From an uncultured bacterium (lineage in GTDB: Bacteria > Patescibacteriota > Saccharimonadia > Saccharimonadales > Saccharimonadaceae), in assembly GCA_903952435.1 (NCBI GenBank), contig CAJBFN010000002.1, positions 1 to 64,000 of the forward strand: DNA of 64,000 nucleotides. The letters are read 5' to 3'. Below, in pieces: positions 9,489-26,257 of this stretch (position 1 is its first letter; the number at the start of each line of letters is the position of its first letter). The notes under the pieces are model-generated. The model was given only the letters and a program-made list of their open reading frames with translations, did not search any database and had not been told where the DNA came from. A program made the position numbers and the translations under genes.

Positions 9489-9880
9489 GCTTATGTTAAA
9501 AACAAAAACAAACAAAAGCGAACAAAAAAACCTTAACAATTCAAAAAAATACTGATCTGGATTTTTGACGGAAATCCGGTGACGACACCTATAACACTGT
9601 AAAATATTACTATAACTTATAGTAATAAGCACCTTAAGTTCAAGTTCGATAGGAAAAGAAAACAAAAACAAAAAGTGTTCCAAGTTGTTGGCGTCGCCGA
9701 TGCTCCGCCAAATGGCGTAGAAGCGCAACAGACCATTTGCCCCGAGTTTTTCTCGGAGCGGTCAGTAAAATCCTGCAGCGGCAGGTTGCTAACTGGCTCA
9801 CACGCCCAATTTTTAATTTTAAGGCGTATGCTGCAGCCTTAGCTATAAGATCTGTCGCTCAGGGTTATTTAAACTCTTAA
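9489..9880 (+). ncRNA. Candidate structured RNA or long structured 5' leader
   Basis: No convincing ORF; CTGGATTT/AAATCCGG, GGTG-acga-CACC, 11-bp TATTACTATAA/TTATAGTAATA, CGCC-aaat-GGCG, GACC..CCGAG-ttttt-CTCGG..GGTC, CCTGC-agcg-GCAGG, ACGCC/GGCGT downstream of a promoter. Confidence 0.45.
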
Positions 9881-9905
9881 AATTAACTGGTATAGTTATT
9901 TAGTA

Positions 9906-10292
9906 ATGTTAAAGAAATTAATAACTACAATAACAATTATTAGCCTCTGCTTATTGATTGTTTTACTAAATAGTACCACTCCATCTTGGCCTGGACCTCT
10001 AGGTGTTTTAGCTGTATTTATTTGTGCATACTTATCGTCACTTGGGATAGTGGCTTATTTGATTTATTGGTCTAGTAGGGTATTTTCTTATTTATCAAAG
10101 CACCTTACTTCGCGTAAGCCACTATTAGCTTTAGATTTTAAAAGATCTTATTATTTTGCTACTGTCCTGGCTGTTGCGCCGGTTATATTTATAGGGTTGC
10201 AATCAGTCGGCGATATAGGGCCATATGAGTTTTTATTGGTTGCTTCTTTTGTTGCGCTGGGTGTTTTTTATATTTCAAAAAGAACAAAATAA
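9906..10292 (+). CDS. Hypothetical membrane protein
   Basis: 128 aa; multiple hydrophobic segments. Confidence 0.65.
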   Translation: MLKKLITTITIISLCLLIVLLNSTTPSWPGPLGVLAVFICAYLSSLGIVAYLIYWSSRVFSYLSKHLTSRKPLLALDFKRSYYFATVLAVAPVIFIGLQSVGDIGPYEFLLVASFVALGVFYISKRTK

Positions 10293-10334
10293 TTTTGAAT
10301 ATATGCTTGTGCTTTTTGTGATATAATTACAGAT

Positions 10335-10751
10335 ATGAAACCGGAGATTCCAAATCCTATTGAGCGTTTTAACGCGTCTAATCAGAATCAGTCTAGTGCT
10401 GAATTTGGTTTTAATTTACAGAAAACACCAGAAAATTCATTCAATAGTAGTCCAGAAAAAAATGAAAATATAACTAATTTTAGTCAAAATTCATCAGATG
10501 TTATTCTTACAACAGTGATACCGAAACCTGTTGTTGACGATAAAACTATTGTTCAACCTACAACACTAGACGATTCGCCAGCTATAGCAGCGGACGATGA
10601 TTTAATAGAAAAAGAATGGGTTGATAAGGCTAAAAAAATAGTCTCAGAAACTAAAGATAATCCTAGAAAAAGAGAAGAAGATGTTAGCAAGCTTCAAATT
10701 GATTATTTAGCGAAGCGATATGGAAGGAAAATAGGAGTAGCAGATAATTAA
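10335..10751 (+). CDS. Hypothetical soluble acidic protein
   Basis: 138 aa; between membrane ORF and ATPase, same strand. Confidence 0.6.
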   Translation: MKPEIPNPIERFNASNQNQSSAEFGFNLQKTPENSFNSSPEKNENITNFSQNSSDVILTTVIPKPVVDDKTIVQPTTLDDSPAIAADDDLIEKEWVDKAKKIVSETKDNPRKREEDVSKLQIDYLAKRYGRKIGVADN

Positions 10752-10776
10752 CATCTGAGCTCATATTAATAAAGAT

Positions 10777-13629
10777 ATGCCTTATTTAAATATGATAATA
10801 ACGACACTTATAGTATTGATACTACTGATTGCTGTTTTTGTTTTTATATTTAATCAATATCAAAAGACTTTACGTGAAGCTAAAAATTATGAGCGGGGAT
10901 TGAAGATGATTCCTATGTATATACATATACCGCCATCGGGCGAGGATTTGGAATCTAATGGGCGTGACGAACGAGATATAAATGAGGAAGTTCTCTCTAA
11001 GGCACAAGTAATGTATAACATTATATCTAGCACGGTCACAAAAGGATTCAAAAGCCGTATTTATGGCCAAAGACATATGTCTTTTGAAATTATCGCGCAC
11101 GAAGGCTTGGTGCATTATTATGCTATCGTCCCTGCTGTTTTAACAGATGTCGTTAGGCAGGCTATCTCTGCCGCTTATCCTACTGCTAGGTTAGAAGAGG
11201 TTGAGGAAAAGAACATATTTAGCCAATCGGGTAGGATAGGCGGAACTACTGGTGGGGAATTTACTTTAAAAAAGAATTACGCATATCCTATATCCACTTA
11301 TCAGGAGTCTAAGACTGATGGCGCTAGGGCGCTTTTAAATGCCTTATCTATGGCGGGCCGAGATGATGGTGTTGGTATTCAGATTATGATTAGACCAGCT
11401 TTTGACGGCTGGACTAAAAATTCTATTTTTAGTGCAGGGCAGATAAAAAAAGACAAGGGAACATCAAAGCCCAGTATTGGGGAGCTGTTTAATCCAAAAG
11501 GCGTTCTGGGCGCATTATGGAAACCACCAGAGACCAAAGAGGCTAAGCTAGAGGATAAGCAATTAACCTCACTTGAGCAGGGAATGGTTGATGCAATAGA
11601 AGAGAAAACTCGTCATCCGGGATATGAAACCTTAATAAGAGTTGTTGTGTCATCGGATACGGCTATTAAATCACAGGCTTTATTAAAGAATATCGTGGCG
11701 GCTTTTTCTTTATTCGATTCGACTACTAATAATGGCTTTAAATTTAATTCAGCAAAAGATGTTGAAGACTTGGTCACTTCTTATATTTTCCGTTTTTTTC
11801 CGCAAACAATTAATCAAAGTATATTAAATAGCGTAGAATTGGCAACAATATTTCATCTACCAAGTCAAAACAGTATTCCGACATCACAAGTTCAAAGACA
11901 GATGGCAAAGCAGGTCGATGGTCCGGTTCAGGTCATGGAAGAAGGATTTTTGCTTGGCTATAACGAATTTCGCGGTGTTAAAAAACAGATCAGATTAAGC
12001 ACTAACGACAGGCGAAGGCATACTTATTTTATTGGTCAAACTGGTACGGGTAAGTCTGGATTGCTAGAGAATTTAGCTTATCAGGATATGATGGACGGTC
12101 GTGGTTTTGCTTTTATTGATCCACACGGTGATTCAGCCGAAAAGTTATTGGGTGTCGTTCCTAGAGAGCGAGTGGAAGATATTATTTATTTTAATCCTAG
12201 CGACATGGAAAACCCGGTGGGGTTAAATTTATTCGAATTTGAAACCCAGGATCAGCGTGATTTCTTGATTCAGGAAGCTATAGCTATGTTATATAGGCTA
12301 TATGACCCAGGACATACTGGTATTATCGGTCCTAGATATGAACATTGGTTCCGTAATGCGGCCTTAACTATTATGAGTGACCCAAATGGATCAACCTTTA
12401 TTGATGTCCCGCAGGTATTTAATGACCAGGCTTTCACGGATGAAAAGCTAAAATATGTAACCGATCGTACTGTATTGGATTTTTGGAATAAGGAAATGGC
12501 TCAAACTAGCGAGGCTAATAAGTCTGAAGTTCTAGGTTGGTTTGTGAGTAAATTCGGTGCTTTTTTGTCGAATGAGATGATGAGGAATGTACTAGGCCAG
12601 ACCAAAAGTGGATTTAATTTGCGAGAAATTATGGATAAAAAGAAGATCTTAATTGTCAATTTATCCAAAGGAACAACTGGCGAGCTAAACTCTCAGTTGC
12701 TAGGTATGATATTTATAATGAAATTTCAGGCAGCGGCCATGGGTCGAGCTAGTATCTCAGAGAATGAACGTGAGGATTTTTCATTATATGTAGACGAGTT
12801 CCAGAACTTTGCGACTGATTCATTTGCAACGATTTTATCTGAAGCGCGAAAGTATCGATTAAATCTAATATTAGCAAATCAATTTATGACACAGCTAACT
12901 GATAATATACGTGAAGCTATATTAGGAAATATAGGTACGGTTATTAGTGGACGCCTTGGTATTACTGATGCGGAAATATTACAAAAGAAGTTTATGCCTA
13001 CTTTTGACGCAGAAGATTTAACAAAATTACCAAATTTCCAGACAATAACGTCGGTCTTGATCCATGAAGTTCCATCGGCCGCTTTTAGTATGTCGCTTAT
13101 ACCTCCAATGGTAAAGCCAAATATACAATTGCAAGGTGCGATTAAAAAATTATCGGCTGCAAAATACGGTCGACCTAGATTGCAAGTTGAAAAAGAAATT
13201 TTTGAGAGGCTGGGTGCTGGTGATGCTGCTAAAAAAGCTAAAATTGAAGCTATGGCAATGTTCAAGCAACAGGGTTCTGGCAGTGGCGCTGGCGGTCAAA
13301 TGAGGCCTCCTATGTCCACTAACGCTGTGACTCAGAATCCGGCTACTGCTCAGCCAGCACCAAGCTTGTCGGCTGCTGTTAATTCTTCTAATGGATCGTC
13401 TTTTTTGGATAACTGGTTAGCTAAAAGGCAACAAATTAAATCCGTAGAAGAACCATCGCCGCAGCGAATAAATTCGCCGAATCTAAGTATTGCCCAACAG
13501 TCAGACGCAATTCAGCTTCAGGCGCAATCTCAACCCCAGCAACAGCAATCGCAGCATAGGGCTGATGAGTTGCACATCCGCAAGGATGGTGCGGGTGGTG
13601 ATGGTGTAGCTATAAATTTACGAGATTAA
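10777..13629 (+). CDS. Type IV secretion/conjugation coupling-like ATPase
   Basis: 950 aa; N-terminal TM, FIGQTGTGKSGLLENLAYQDM Walker A, FIDPHGDSAEKLL, LYVDEFQNFATDSFATILSEARKY Walker B; Q-rich C-terminus. Confidence 0.85.
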   Translation: MPYLNMIITTLIVLILLIAVFVFIFNQYQKTLREAKNYERGLKMIPMYIHIPPSGEDLESNGRDERDINEEVLSKAQVMYNIISSTVTKGFKSRIYGQRHMSFEIIAHEGLVHYYAIVPAVLTDVVRQAISAAYPTARLEEVEEKNIFSQSGRIGGTTGGEFTLKKNYAYPISTYQESKTDGARALLNALSMAGRDDGVGIQIMIRPAFDGWTKNSIFSAGQIKKDKGTSKPSIGELFNPKGVLGALWKPPETKEAKLEDKQLTSLEQGMVDAIEEKTRHPGYETLIRVVVSSDTAIKSQALLKNIVAAFSLFDSTTNNGFKFNSAKDVEDLVTSYIFRFFPQTINQSILNSVELATIFHLPSQNSIPTSQVQRQMAKQVDGPVQVMEEGFLLGYNEFRGVKKQIRLSTNDRRRHTYFIGQTGTGKSGLLENLAYQDMMDGRGFAFIDPHGDSAEKLLGVVPRERVEDIIYFNPSDMENPVGLNLFEFETQDQRDFLIQEAIAMLYRLYDPGHTGIIGPRYEHWFRNAALTIMSDPNGSTFIDVPQVFNDQAFTDEKLKYVTDRTVLDFWNKEMAQTSEANKSEVLGWFVSKFGAFLSNEMMRNVLGQTKSGFNLREIMDKKKILIVNLSKGTTGELNSQLLGMIFIMKFQAAAMGRASISENEREDFSLYVDEFQNFATDSFATILSEARKYRLNLILANQFMTQLTDNIREAILGNIGTVISGRLGITDAEILQKKFMPTFDAEDLTKLPNFQTITSVLIHEVPSAAFSMSLIPPMVKPNIQLQGAIKKLSAAKYGRPRLQVEKEIFERLGAGDAAKKAKIEAMAMFKQQGSGSGAGGQMRPPMSTNAVTQNPATAQPAPSLSAAVNSSNGSSFLDNWLAKRQQIKSVEEPSPQRINSPNLSIAQQSDAIQLQAQSQPQQQQSQHRADELHIRKDGAGGDGVAINLRD

Positions 13630-13637
13630 TATTTTAG

Positions 13638-14210
13638 TTATTTTTTGCCAGTTATCATAACTCTTAAATAGTCAAAAATAACTCCAATAATCCAACCAAT
13701 TGTAAACGACAATATAGATTCTGAGCCTGATAATTGGTATCCTGATGACTTCGCCATTAAATAAACTGCTAATGTGATTACGAATGCGCTAAATGAACCA
13801 AATAATATAGAATTTGGGCGGGCTATAGTGTTGCTGGCGGTATCGCTGATCTTTTCGATTACTTTATTATGAATAACTTTACTAAAGGTTCTAGCGGCCG
13901 GGCTTAGTTCTTTTTGGACTTGTTTCATTGTTTTTTTGTAGCTTTTATCAAGATGGTTTTTATTTATAGATTCAATTTTTTTGAATGGGGTAGAGTTGTT
14001 TGTAGTTTCTATGACTTTGCTCTTATTTTCTATACTTATCGCCACTTCAACTGCTTTATCTCGAGCTGATTCGGCCTTGGTTTCATTATTATCTGATAAT
14101 TTTTCAGATGACTTGTCCTTGCCAATTTTTTCAAGCTGTTCTGCTGCCATATTATAAGATTCTATTTTATTTTCTGGTCCTATATTTATTATTTCAGGAG
14201 ATTGGCTCAT
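13638..14210 (-). CDS. Hypothetical protein with C-terminal transmembrane segments
   Basis: 190 aa; charged N-terminus, two C-terminal hydrophobic segments. Confidence 0.6.
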   Translation of the reverse strand: MSQSPEIINIGPENKIESYNMAAEQLEKIGKDKSSEKLSDNNETKAESARDKAVEVAISIENKSKVIETTNNSTPFKKIESINKNHLDKSYKKTMKQVQKELSPAARTFSKVIHNKVIEKISDTASNTIARPNSILFGSFSAFVITLAVYLMAKSSGYQLSGSESILSFTIGWIIGVIFDYLRVMITGKK

Positions 14211-14211
14211 T

Positions 14212-15381
14212 TTAAATTCCTTGTATCATGCCTGATATTGCATCTTTTTTAATTATATTTAATTCTTTTCTCATTTGACGAGTTCTGGCGTAAAAATAAG
14301 TCGTAAGGGCGATTAGTACAGATATAAAGATTATATTTTCGGTTGGTCCAGTTACTGGCAGTTGGGTGACGGTTTGCTCGAGTATTTTTGGCGCAGGACA
14401 GTCAACTTTGATATTAGTTGAATTGCCAAAAGTATTGGTCATTATACAATCAAATGATGTGCCATTGCTTTTTCCTTTTGCCGTTGATGGAATAGGGTCT
14501 AGCAATTTGGCTATAAATGTTCTGGTTTGTTTATCGCCTGGCGACAGGTTGACATCTGGCCATGATAAAACATTAGTATTTGGATTTAATGTTCCGCCAC
14601 CGGCGTCTATTAAGGTTGAATATTCTAATATGTCAGATAAATTATCTTCGAGTTTGGTTTCATATGCCACAGAACTGCCATTATTAGAAATTGATATTGT
14701 ATAGTTTATTCTGTCTGAGGCTGTGGCAGTTAGGCTGGTTGCATCAACAAACCCATGAGAATTATTAATTGCTGTTTTTGAGAATATAATACCAGAAGTC
14801 GGATAGTTATTAGATGTAGGGATTGTGTCTGTGACAAGATTACCGTTGTCTTTCGTAATTGCAAACCAGCCCATTTTTTGAGAATAGCCAACCCAACCAG
14901 TAGCATCTGAATTTGCGCCAAGCCATAATTTAAGTGGGCCCGAGTAAACTGTTATTGCCTTACTATCAATTGTAGTAATACTATGCTGCCTTTCTCCGTC
15001 CGTATAGCTAAAATGCGATAAAAAGCCCCATGATATCTTTTCGTTGACTCTCCATGATGAGTAGGTTGTTGATAATATCTCTGACCTCGTTATACCGGCG
15101 TAGTTCATTACGTCTTTTAGGTTTCTAATGTTGGCGTCGTATGATTGCAAATACTCATTTAATGAACTTATTCCGCCATTAACCATATCGTTTTGGCTGG
15201 CGGCATTGGCCGATTCTGAGGGTTGAAAAACTACAAGGGCCTGAACGGCCATGGCGAGCGCCATAAAAATCAAACCGAGTCGTCTAGTGGCCTCCTCTTT
15301 TCGTAAACGTTTTGCATAAAAACCTACTTGTTCTATTAAAGCAGAGCTAAACGGCAAGTTTGACACGATTTTTTTGAACAT
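14212..15381 (-). CDS. Surface protein with DUF11-like domain and LPVTG sortase-type tail
   Basis: N-terminal TM/signal, NYTISISNNGSSVAYETKLEDNLSD, LPVTGP + hydrophobic helix + RTRQMRK. Confidence 0.8.
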   Translation of the reverse strand: MFKKIVSNLPFSSALIEQVGFYAKRLRKEEATRRLGLIFMALAMAVQALVVFQPSESANAASQNDMVNGGISSLNEYLQSYDANIRNLKDVMNYAGITRSEILSTTYSSWRVNEKISWGFLSHFSYTDGERQHSITTIDSKAITVYSGPLKLWLGANSDATGWVGYSQKMGWFAITKDNGNLVTDTIPTSNNYPTSGIIFSKTAINNSHGFVDATSLTATASDRINYTISISNNGSSVAYETKLEDNLSDILEYSTLIDAGGGTLNPNTNVLSWPDVNLSPGDKQTRTFIAKLLDPIPSTAKGKSNGTSFDCIMTNTFGNSTNIKVDCPAPKILEQTVTQLPVTGPTENIIFISVLIALTTYFYARTRQMRKELNIIKKDAISGMIQGI

Positions 15382-15504
15382 TTTTGTTTTTTATACCTCT
15401 TATATAACACTTTAGCATAAGAAATATGTTCAATGCAATAGCTTGAGTGAACACAAATTATTCGGTATAATAGTATTATTGTAAATGGCTAGATTAGTCT
15501 GTAA

Positions 15505-17502
<1,998 letters not shown>

Positions 17503-17504
17503 TT

Positions 17505-20021
17505 ATGGAAGATAAAGAAAACAATTTACCAGTAGAGGGCGAGGTCATCGTTGCCCAGACTCACTCGAGAGTTGTAGAAAACCAAACCATTGAAGACACA
17601 ATGGAAGATAATTTTTTGCGTTATTCAATGAGCGTTATTATTGATCGTGCTTTGCCGGATGTTCGTGACGGGCTAAAACCTGTTCACCGTCGAATTTTGT
17701 ATTCAATGGGCGAACAAGGCTTAAAGCCAGGCGGTAAATTTACAAAATCAGCTCGTATCGTCGGTGATGTAATGGGTAAATATCATCCACATGGTGATAG
17801 CTCGATTTATGATTCTATGGTGCGCCTAGCCCAAGATTGGACGATGCGCTATACGCTTGTTAATGGCCAAGGAAACTTTGGCTCGATGGATGGAGACCCA
17901 GCGGCTGCTTCTAGATATACGGAAGCTCGTTTGGACAAGGCTGGCTTTGAGATGTTAACCGACTTAGATAAAGAAACGGTTGATTTTCGTGATAACTATG
18001 ACGGGTCAGAACAAGAACCAGTTGTTTTGCCGGCTAAACTGCCAAACTTATTGCTAAATGGCCAGATCGGTATTGCTGTTGGTATGGCGACCAGTATTCC
18101 ACCACACAATCTAGGGGAATTAGTCGACGCTTGTGTTGTATTAATTGATAATCCAGAGGTTACGATTGATGATCTTTTGAAGCATGTTAAGGGTCCTGAC
18201 TTTCCAACTGGTGCGATAGTTTACGGCGGTTCACCGATGAAACAAGCTTATCAAACCGGCCGGGGCAGTGTGGTTATTAGGGCGGTTGCTAATATTGAAG
18301 AAACCAAAAAAGGCCGAAGCCAAATTATTATAACTGAGATGCCTTTTGCTGTAAATAAAGCAACATTAATCGAAAAAATCGCTGAATTAATTAAGGATAA
18401 AAAGATAGTTTCGATTAGCGACTTGCGCGACGAGAGCGCGCGAGGTGTCGTTAGGGTTGTTATTGAGTTAAAGAAAGACAGCTATCCAAAGAAGGTATTA
18501 AACCAATTATTTAAGCTAACTTCTTTGCAAACAAGCTTCCATTACAATATGTTGGCCTTGATCGACGGAATTCAGCCACGAATATTAGGTTTGCACGAAA
18601 TTCTATCTGAGTTTATTAAGCACCGTCAAATAGTTGTTAGGCGCCGAACCGAATTTGAGCTGCGAAAAGCTAAAGAGCGCGCGCATATTTTAGAGGGTTA
18701 TAAAATTGCACTTGATCATATTGATGAAGTCATCAAGACTATTCGGGCTAGCCAAACTAGTGAAGAGGCCGAGGTTGCCTTGATTGATAAGTTTAAATTG
18801 TCTGTTATTCAAGCCAAGGCTATTTTGGCGATGCAGTTACGCCGTCTTACTGGCCTAGAGCGTGAAGCGATCGAAAATGAATTGAAAGAACTAATGGCTT
18901 TGATTTCTAAGTTAGAAGCTATTTTGGCTGACGAAAAAGAAATTTTGCGAATTATCAAAGAAGAATTGCTTGAAATGAAAGACAAATTTGGTGATAAAAG
19001 GCGCAGTCAGATGATTAATCACGAGTTAGGCAAATTTAGCGACGAAGAGTTAATCCCAGAAGAAGATAGCGTTATATTATTAACGGTTGAAAACTACATA
19101 AAACGAACACTCGTAAGCGAATATAGGCGACAAAATCGTGGAGGCAAGGGCAAGCGTGGTATGGCTACAAAGGCCGAGGACACAATTACGCATCTGGTAC
19201 CTGCTAGTACGCATGATTATTTATTATTCTTTACAAACCGTGGCCGAATTTTTAGGCTTAAGGCCTACGAAGTGCCGGCTGCAAGTTTGGCGACAAAGGG
19301 TGTTGCAGTTGTAAACTTATTAAATCTACAACCAGAGGAAAAGATTACTTCGATTATTCGTCATGAAAAAGATGCTAGTGACGAAGGTTTCTTGTTTATG
19401 GCAACTACAAAGGGCACGATCAAAAAGACGCCATTTAAAGAGTATGCCAACATTCGAACCAATGGTTTGATTGCTATTAAGTTAGATGATGGCGATGAAT
19501 TGCACTGGATTCAAAAAACAACTGGCGAAAATGACGTTATTGTATCGACATCGGCCGGTCAGGCAATTAGGTTTAACGAAAAAGACGCTCGACCAATGGG
19601 ACGATCAGCTCGCGGTGTCCGCGGTGTTCGTTTACGACCTAATGATCATGTTGTAGGTATGGATATAGTTAGCAGTGACGACCAGAGACTGCTAGTTATT
19701 AGCGACAATGGCTATGGTAAAATTACCAAAGTTTCAAATTTCCCAGTCCATAAGCGCGGCGGAGTGGGCATAAAGGCTGCAATTATAACCACCAAGACTG
19801 GTCCAATCAAGACTGTCAGCAGTCTAGACCCAGAAGCAAGTGAAGTTTTGATTATTTCGACTGAAGGCCAGACGATCAGGGTTGCCTTGAAGGATATTTC
19901 GGTACTGGGCAGAACTACTCAAGGCGTTAGAATCATGAATATGCGCGATGGTGACAAAGTTGCATCACTTGGATTAATGCCAGAAAAAGACGAAGAAGCA
20001 TCAGAAGAAGCAGGAGAATAG
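17505..20021 (+). CDS. gyrA: DNA gyrase subunit A
   Basis: [48 protein letters not shown]. Confidence 0.97.
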   Translation: MEDKENNLPVEGEVIVAQTHSRVVENQTIEDTMEDNFLRYSMSVIIDRALPDVRDGLKPVHRRILYSMGEQGLKPGGKFTKSARIVGDVMGKYHPHGDSSIYDSMVRLAQDWTMRYTLVNGQGNFGSMDGDPAAASRYTEARLDKAGFEMLTDLDKETVDFRDNYDGSEQEPVVLPAKLPNLLLNGQIGIAVGMATSIPPHNLGELVDACVVLIDNPEVTIDDLLKHVKGPDFPTGAIVYGGSPMKQAYQTGRGSVVIRAVANIEETKKGRSQIIITEMPFAVNKATLIEKIAELIKDKKIVSISDLRDESARGVVRVVIELKKDSYPKKVLNQLFKLTSLQTSFHYNMLALIDGIQPRILGLHEILSEFIKHRQIVVRRRTEFELRKAKERAHILEGYKIALDHIDEVIKTIRASQTSEEAEVALIDKFKLSVIQAKAILAMQLRRLTGLEREAIENELKELMALISKLEAILADEKEILRIIKEELLEMKDKFGDKRRSQMINHELGKFSDEELIPEEDSVILLTVENYIKRTLVSEYRRQNRGGKGKRGMATKAEDTITHLVPASTHDYLLFFTNRGRIFRLKAYEVPAASLATKGVAVVNLLNLQPEEKITSIIRHEKDASDEGFLFMATTKGTIKKTPFKEYANIRTNGLIAIKLDDGDELHWIQKTTGENDVIVSTSAGQAIRFNEKDARPMGRSARGVRGVRLRPNDHVVGMDIVSSDDQRLLVISDNGYGKITKVSNFPVHKRGGVGIKAAIITTKTGPIKTVSSLDPEASEVLIISTEGQTIRVALKDISVLGRTTQGVRIMNMRDGDKVASLGLMPEKDEEASEEAGE

Positions 20022-20095
20022 CCGCAAAAAACATACTTCACAACTAAAAAATTTATGTAGTTGTATTTTTATCAACTATTAAATTGAAATAACCC

Positions 20096-20125
20096 TTGAC
20101 TATAAGGTAAGTTGTGAAGTATGAT
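20096..20125 (+). promoter_or_regulatory. 16S rRNA promoter
   Basis: TTGACT - 18 nt - TATGAT, upstream of 16S. Confidence 0.75.
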
Positions 20126-20196
20126 TGGTAACAGTCTGATTGAGCTGCTTTAGATTGGCTCAAAACAACGTGGAGTTGAAACAGATGAAAAGACCT

Positions 20197-20225
20197 TTAA
20201 CAATTTGGTTGTGCAAATCATCGTC
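20197..20225 (+). other. 5' arm of the 16S processing stem
   Basis: TTAACAATTTGGTTGTGCAAATCATCGTC complementary to 21890..21917 with a 1-nt bulge. Confidence 0.9.
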
Positions 20226-20265
20226 AGTTTATATTGAGTATGTTATTGTATCGATTTATCGATAC

Positions 20266-21748
<1,483 letters not shown>

Positions 21749-21889
21749 AGGGAGTTGTTATGCCTAGTGTTCGAGAAATCAACACTAGAAGCTAGGTCGG
21801 TCTTGTTGTTATATTGAGCTTATATAATAACGAAGTCCTTGATTTATCAGGGACAAGACAAAGTTCGAAAAAAATCTCGACTTAGATTT

Positions 21890-21917
21890 GACGATGATTG
21901 CACAACCAAATTGTTAA
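21890..21917 (+). other. 3' arm of the 16S processing stem
   Basis: GACGATGATTGCACAACCAAATTGTTAA complementary to 20197..20225. Confidence 0.9.
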
Positions 21918-21919
21918 TA

Positions 21920-21955
21920 AAAAAATAACCCCTATTTTCAAGGGGTTATTTTATT
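21920..21955. terminator. Terminator after the 16S unit
   Basis: AAAATAACCCC-tattttca-AGGGGTTATTTTATT directly after the 16S processing stem. Confidence 0.8.
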
Positions 21956-22184
21956 CGGGAAAAATCATTAATATCAAATTATATAGGATAAAATAGTGCA
22001 GATTAAGCGATACGATTAGCCCCAGACCGCAAATTCCAAGGCCGACCAATTTAAATCGATCGTAGCTTGCAGCGCCAGATGCTAGGTTATCGGCGATCTT
22101 TTGGTGCCATTTTACAAAAAGCACTCCGACCAGCATGATGCCCAGGCCAACAAAAAAAGAATTAAAATCAAATTGATATTCCAT
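21951..22184 (-). CDS. Small hypothetical membrane protein between 16S and tRNA/23S
   Basis: 77 aa, two hydrophobic segments, opposite orientation to rRNA genes. Confidence 0.5.
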   Translation of the reverse strand: MEYQFDFNSFFVGLGIMLVGVLFVKWHQKIADNLASGAASYDRFKLVGLGICGLGLIVSLNLHYFILYNLILMIFPE

Positions 22185-22201
22185 TAATACTATTATAACA
22201 C

Positions 22202-22230
22202 TTGCGAATATCTGGTTTCTACGCTAAAAT
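22202..22230 (+). promoter_or_regulatory. Promoter for the tRNA-23S-5S unit
   Basis: TTGCGA - 17 nt - TAAAAT. Confidence 0.5.
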
Positions 22231-22294
22231 GTGTAAAGTTTATGACATTGGCAGTTGGGTACTAATTGGCATGTATAAACGAGTTTAAAAATAT

Positions 22295-22371
22295 GGGGAT
22301 ATAGCTCAGTTGGCTAGAGCACCTGCTTTGCAAGCAGGGGGTCCAGGGTTCGAGTCCCTGTATCTCCACCA
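22295..22371 (+). tRNA. tRNA-Ala(TGC)
   Basis: GGGGATATAGCTCAG...CTTTGCAAG...GGTTCGAGTCCCTGTATCTCCACCA; G3:U70 present. Confidence 0.97.
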
Positions 22372-22374
22372 TAT

Positions 22375-22410
22375 GGGGCAGAACAGGCGAAAGTCTGAAC
22401 TGCTCCACCA
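22375..22410 (+). ncRNA. tRNA-Ala acceptor-like minihelix with encoded CCA
   Basis: GGGGCAG-AAC-AGGC-GAAA-GTCT-GAA-CTGCTCC-ACCA: 7-bp acceptor-like stem with G3:U70, A73, CCA, inner stem with GAAA loop. Confidence 0.6.
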
Positions 22411-22419
22411 TAAACTTAA

Positions 22420-22496
22420 GGGGCTATAGCTCAGTTGGTTAGAGCGCGTCACTGATAATGACGAGGTCTGTGGTTCAAGTCCCCATAGCCCCACCA
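22420..22496 (+). tRNA. tRNA-Ile(GAT)
   Basis: GGGGCTATAGCTCAG...ACTGATAATGAC...GGTTCAAGTCCCCATAGCCCCACCA. Confidence 0.97.
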
Positions 22497-22835
22497 AAAA
22501 ATTAAAATTTTATATCAAATAACCCTTGCAAAATAGTGCAGGGGCGAGTACAATAATCAGAAGTTAGCGAATGTTCAATTGAACCTCTGGCGATACGCAG
22601 TAAAAAGTGCATCGTAAGAGGTTCTATTTATTGCAAAAATAACAACAATTATCACTTTACAGCATGCGAGACTGGGTGGTAAGATTGAAAGGCTTGAATT
22701 TAGACAGTATGCATCGCAGATGTATATTAGTGTGAACTCAAGGTGGAGATACACAAGTTTTTTAACAATTTGGATGTAAAAAAGAAAAATTTTAAGATTG
22801 ACGGCAAGTAGTTGCAATAAATGGTTATTGCCAAT

Positions 22836-22848
22836 TACTAGTTAAGTC
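22836..22848 (+). other. 5' arm of the 23S processing stem
   Basis: TACTAGTTAAGTC, perfect complement of GACTTAACTAGTA at 26100..26112. Confidence 0.8.
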
Positions 22849-22851
22849 GAT

Positions 22852-26052
<3,201 letters not shown>

Positions 26053-26099
26053 TCCTTATCATCAATGTTAATGCTTGCATTAACAGAGGTGATAGGGTA

Positions 26100-26112
26100 G
26101 ACTTAACTAGTA
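26100..26112 (+). other. 3' arm of the 23S processing stem
   Basis: GACTTAACTAGTA. Confidence 0.8.
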
Positions 26113-26257
26113 TTTGGTGCTAATCACCAGTAAGAAACGTCAATTTTAAAAATTTTTGCATTCAAAAAACCGTGTCCATTAGTTTTGGACATCGAATTAA
26201 GGTTTTAGGCCCACCCGCGATGACTATATGTATCTGCGAAAGCGCTTCAAGCCTTAC

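Noticed and set aside
9486-9728. 80-aa minus-strand ORF in the hairpin-rich region
   Set aside because: Low-complexity, no recognizable motif; overlaps inverted repeats better explained as RNA structure.
22306-22497. Minus-strand ORF across both tRNA genes (..RYRDSNPGPPACKAGALAN)
   Set aside because: It is antisense tRNA; this peptide type is a common spurious annotation.
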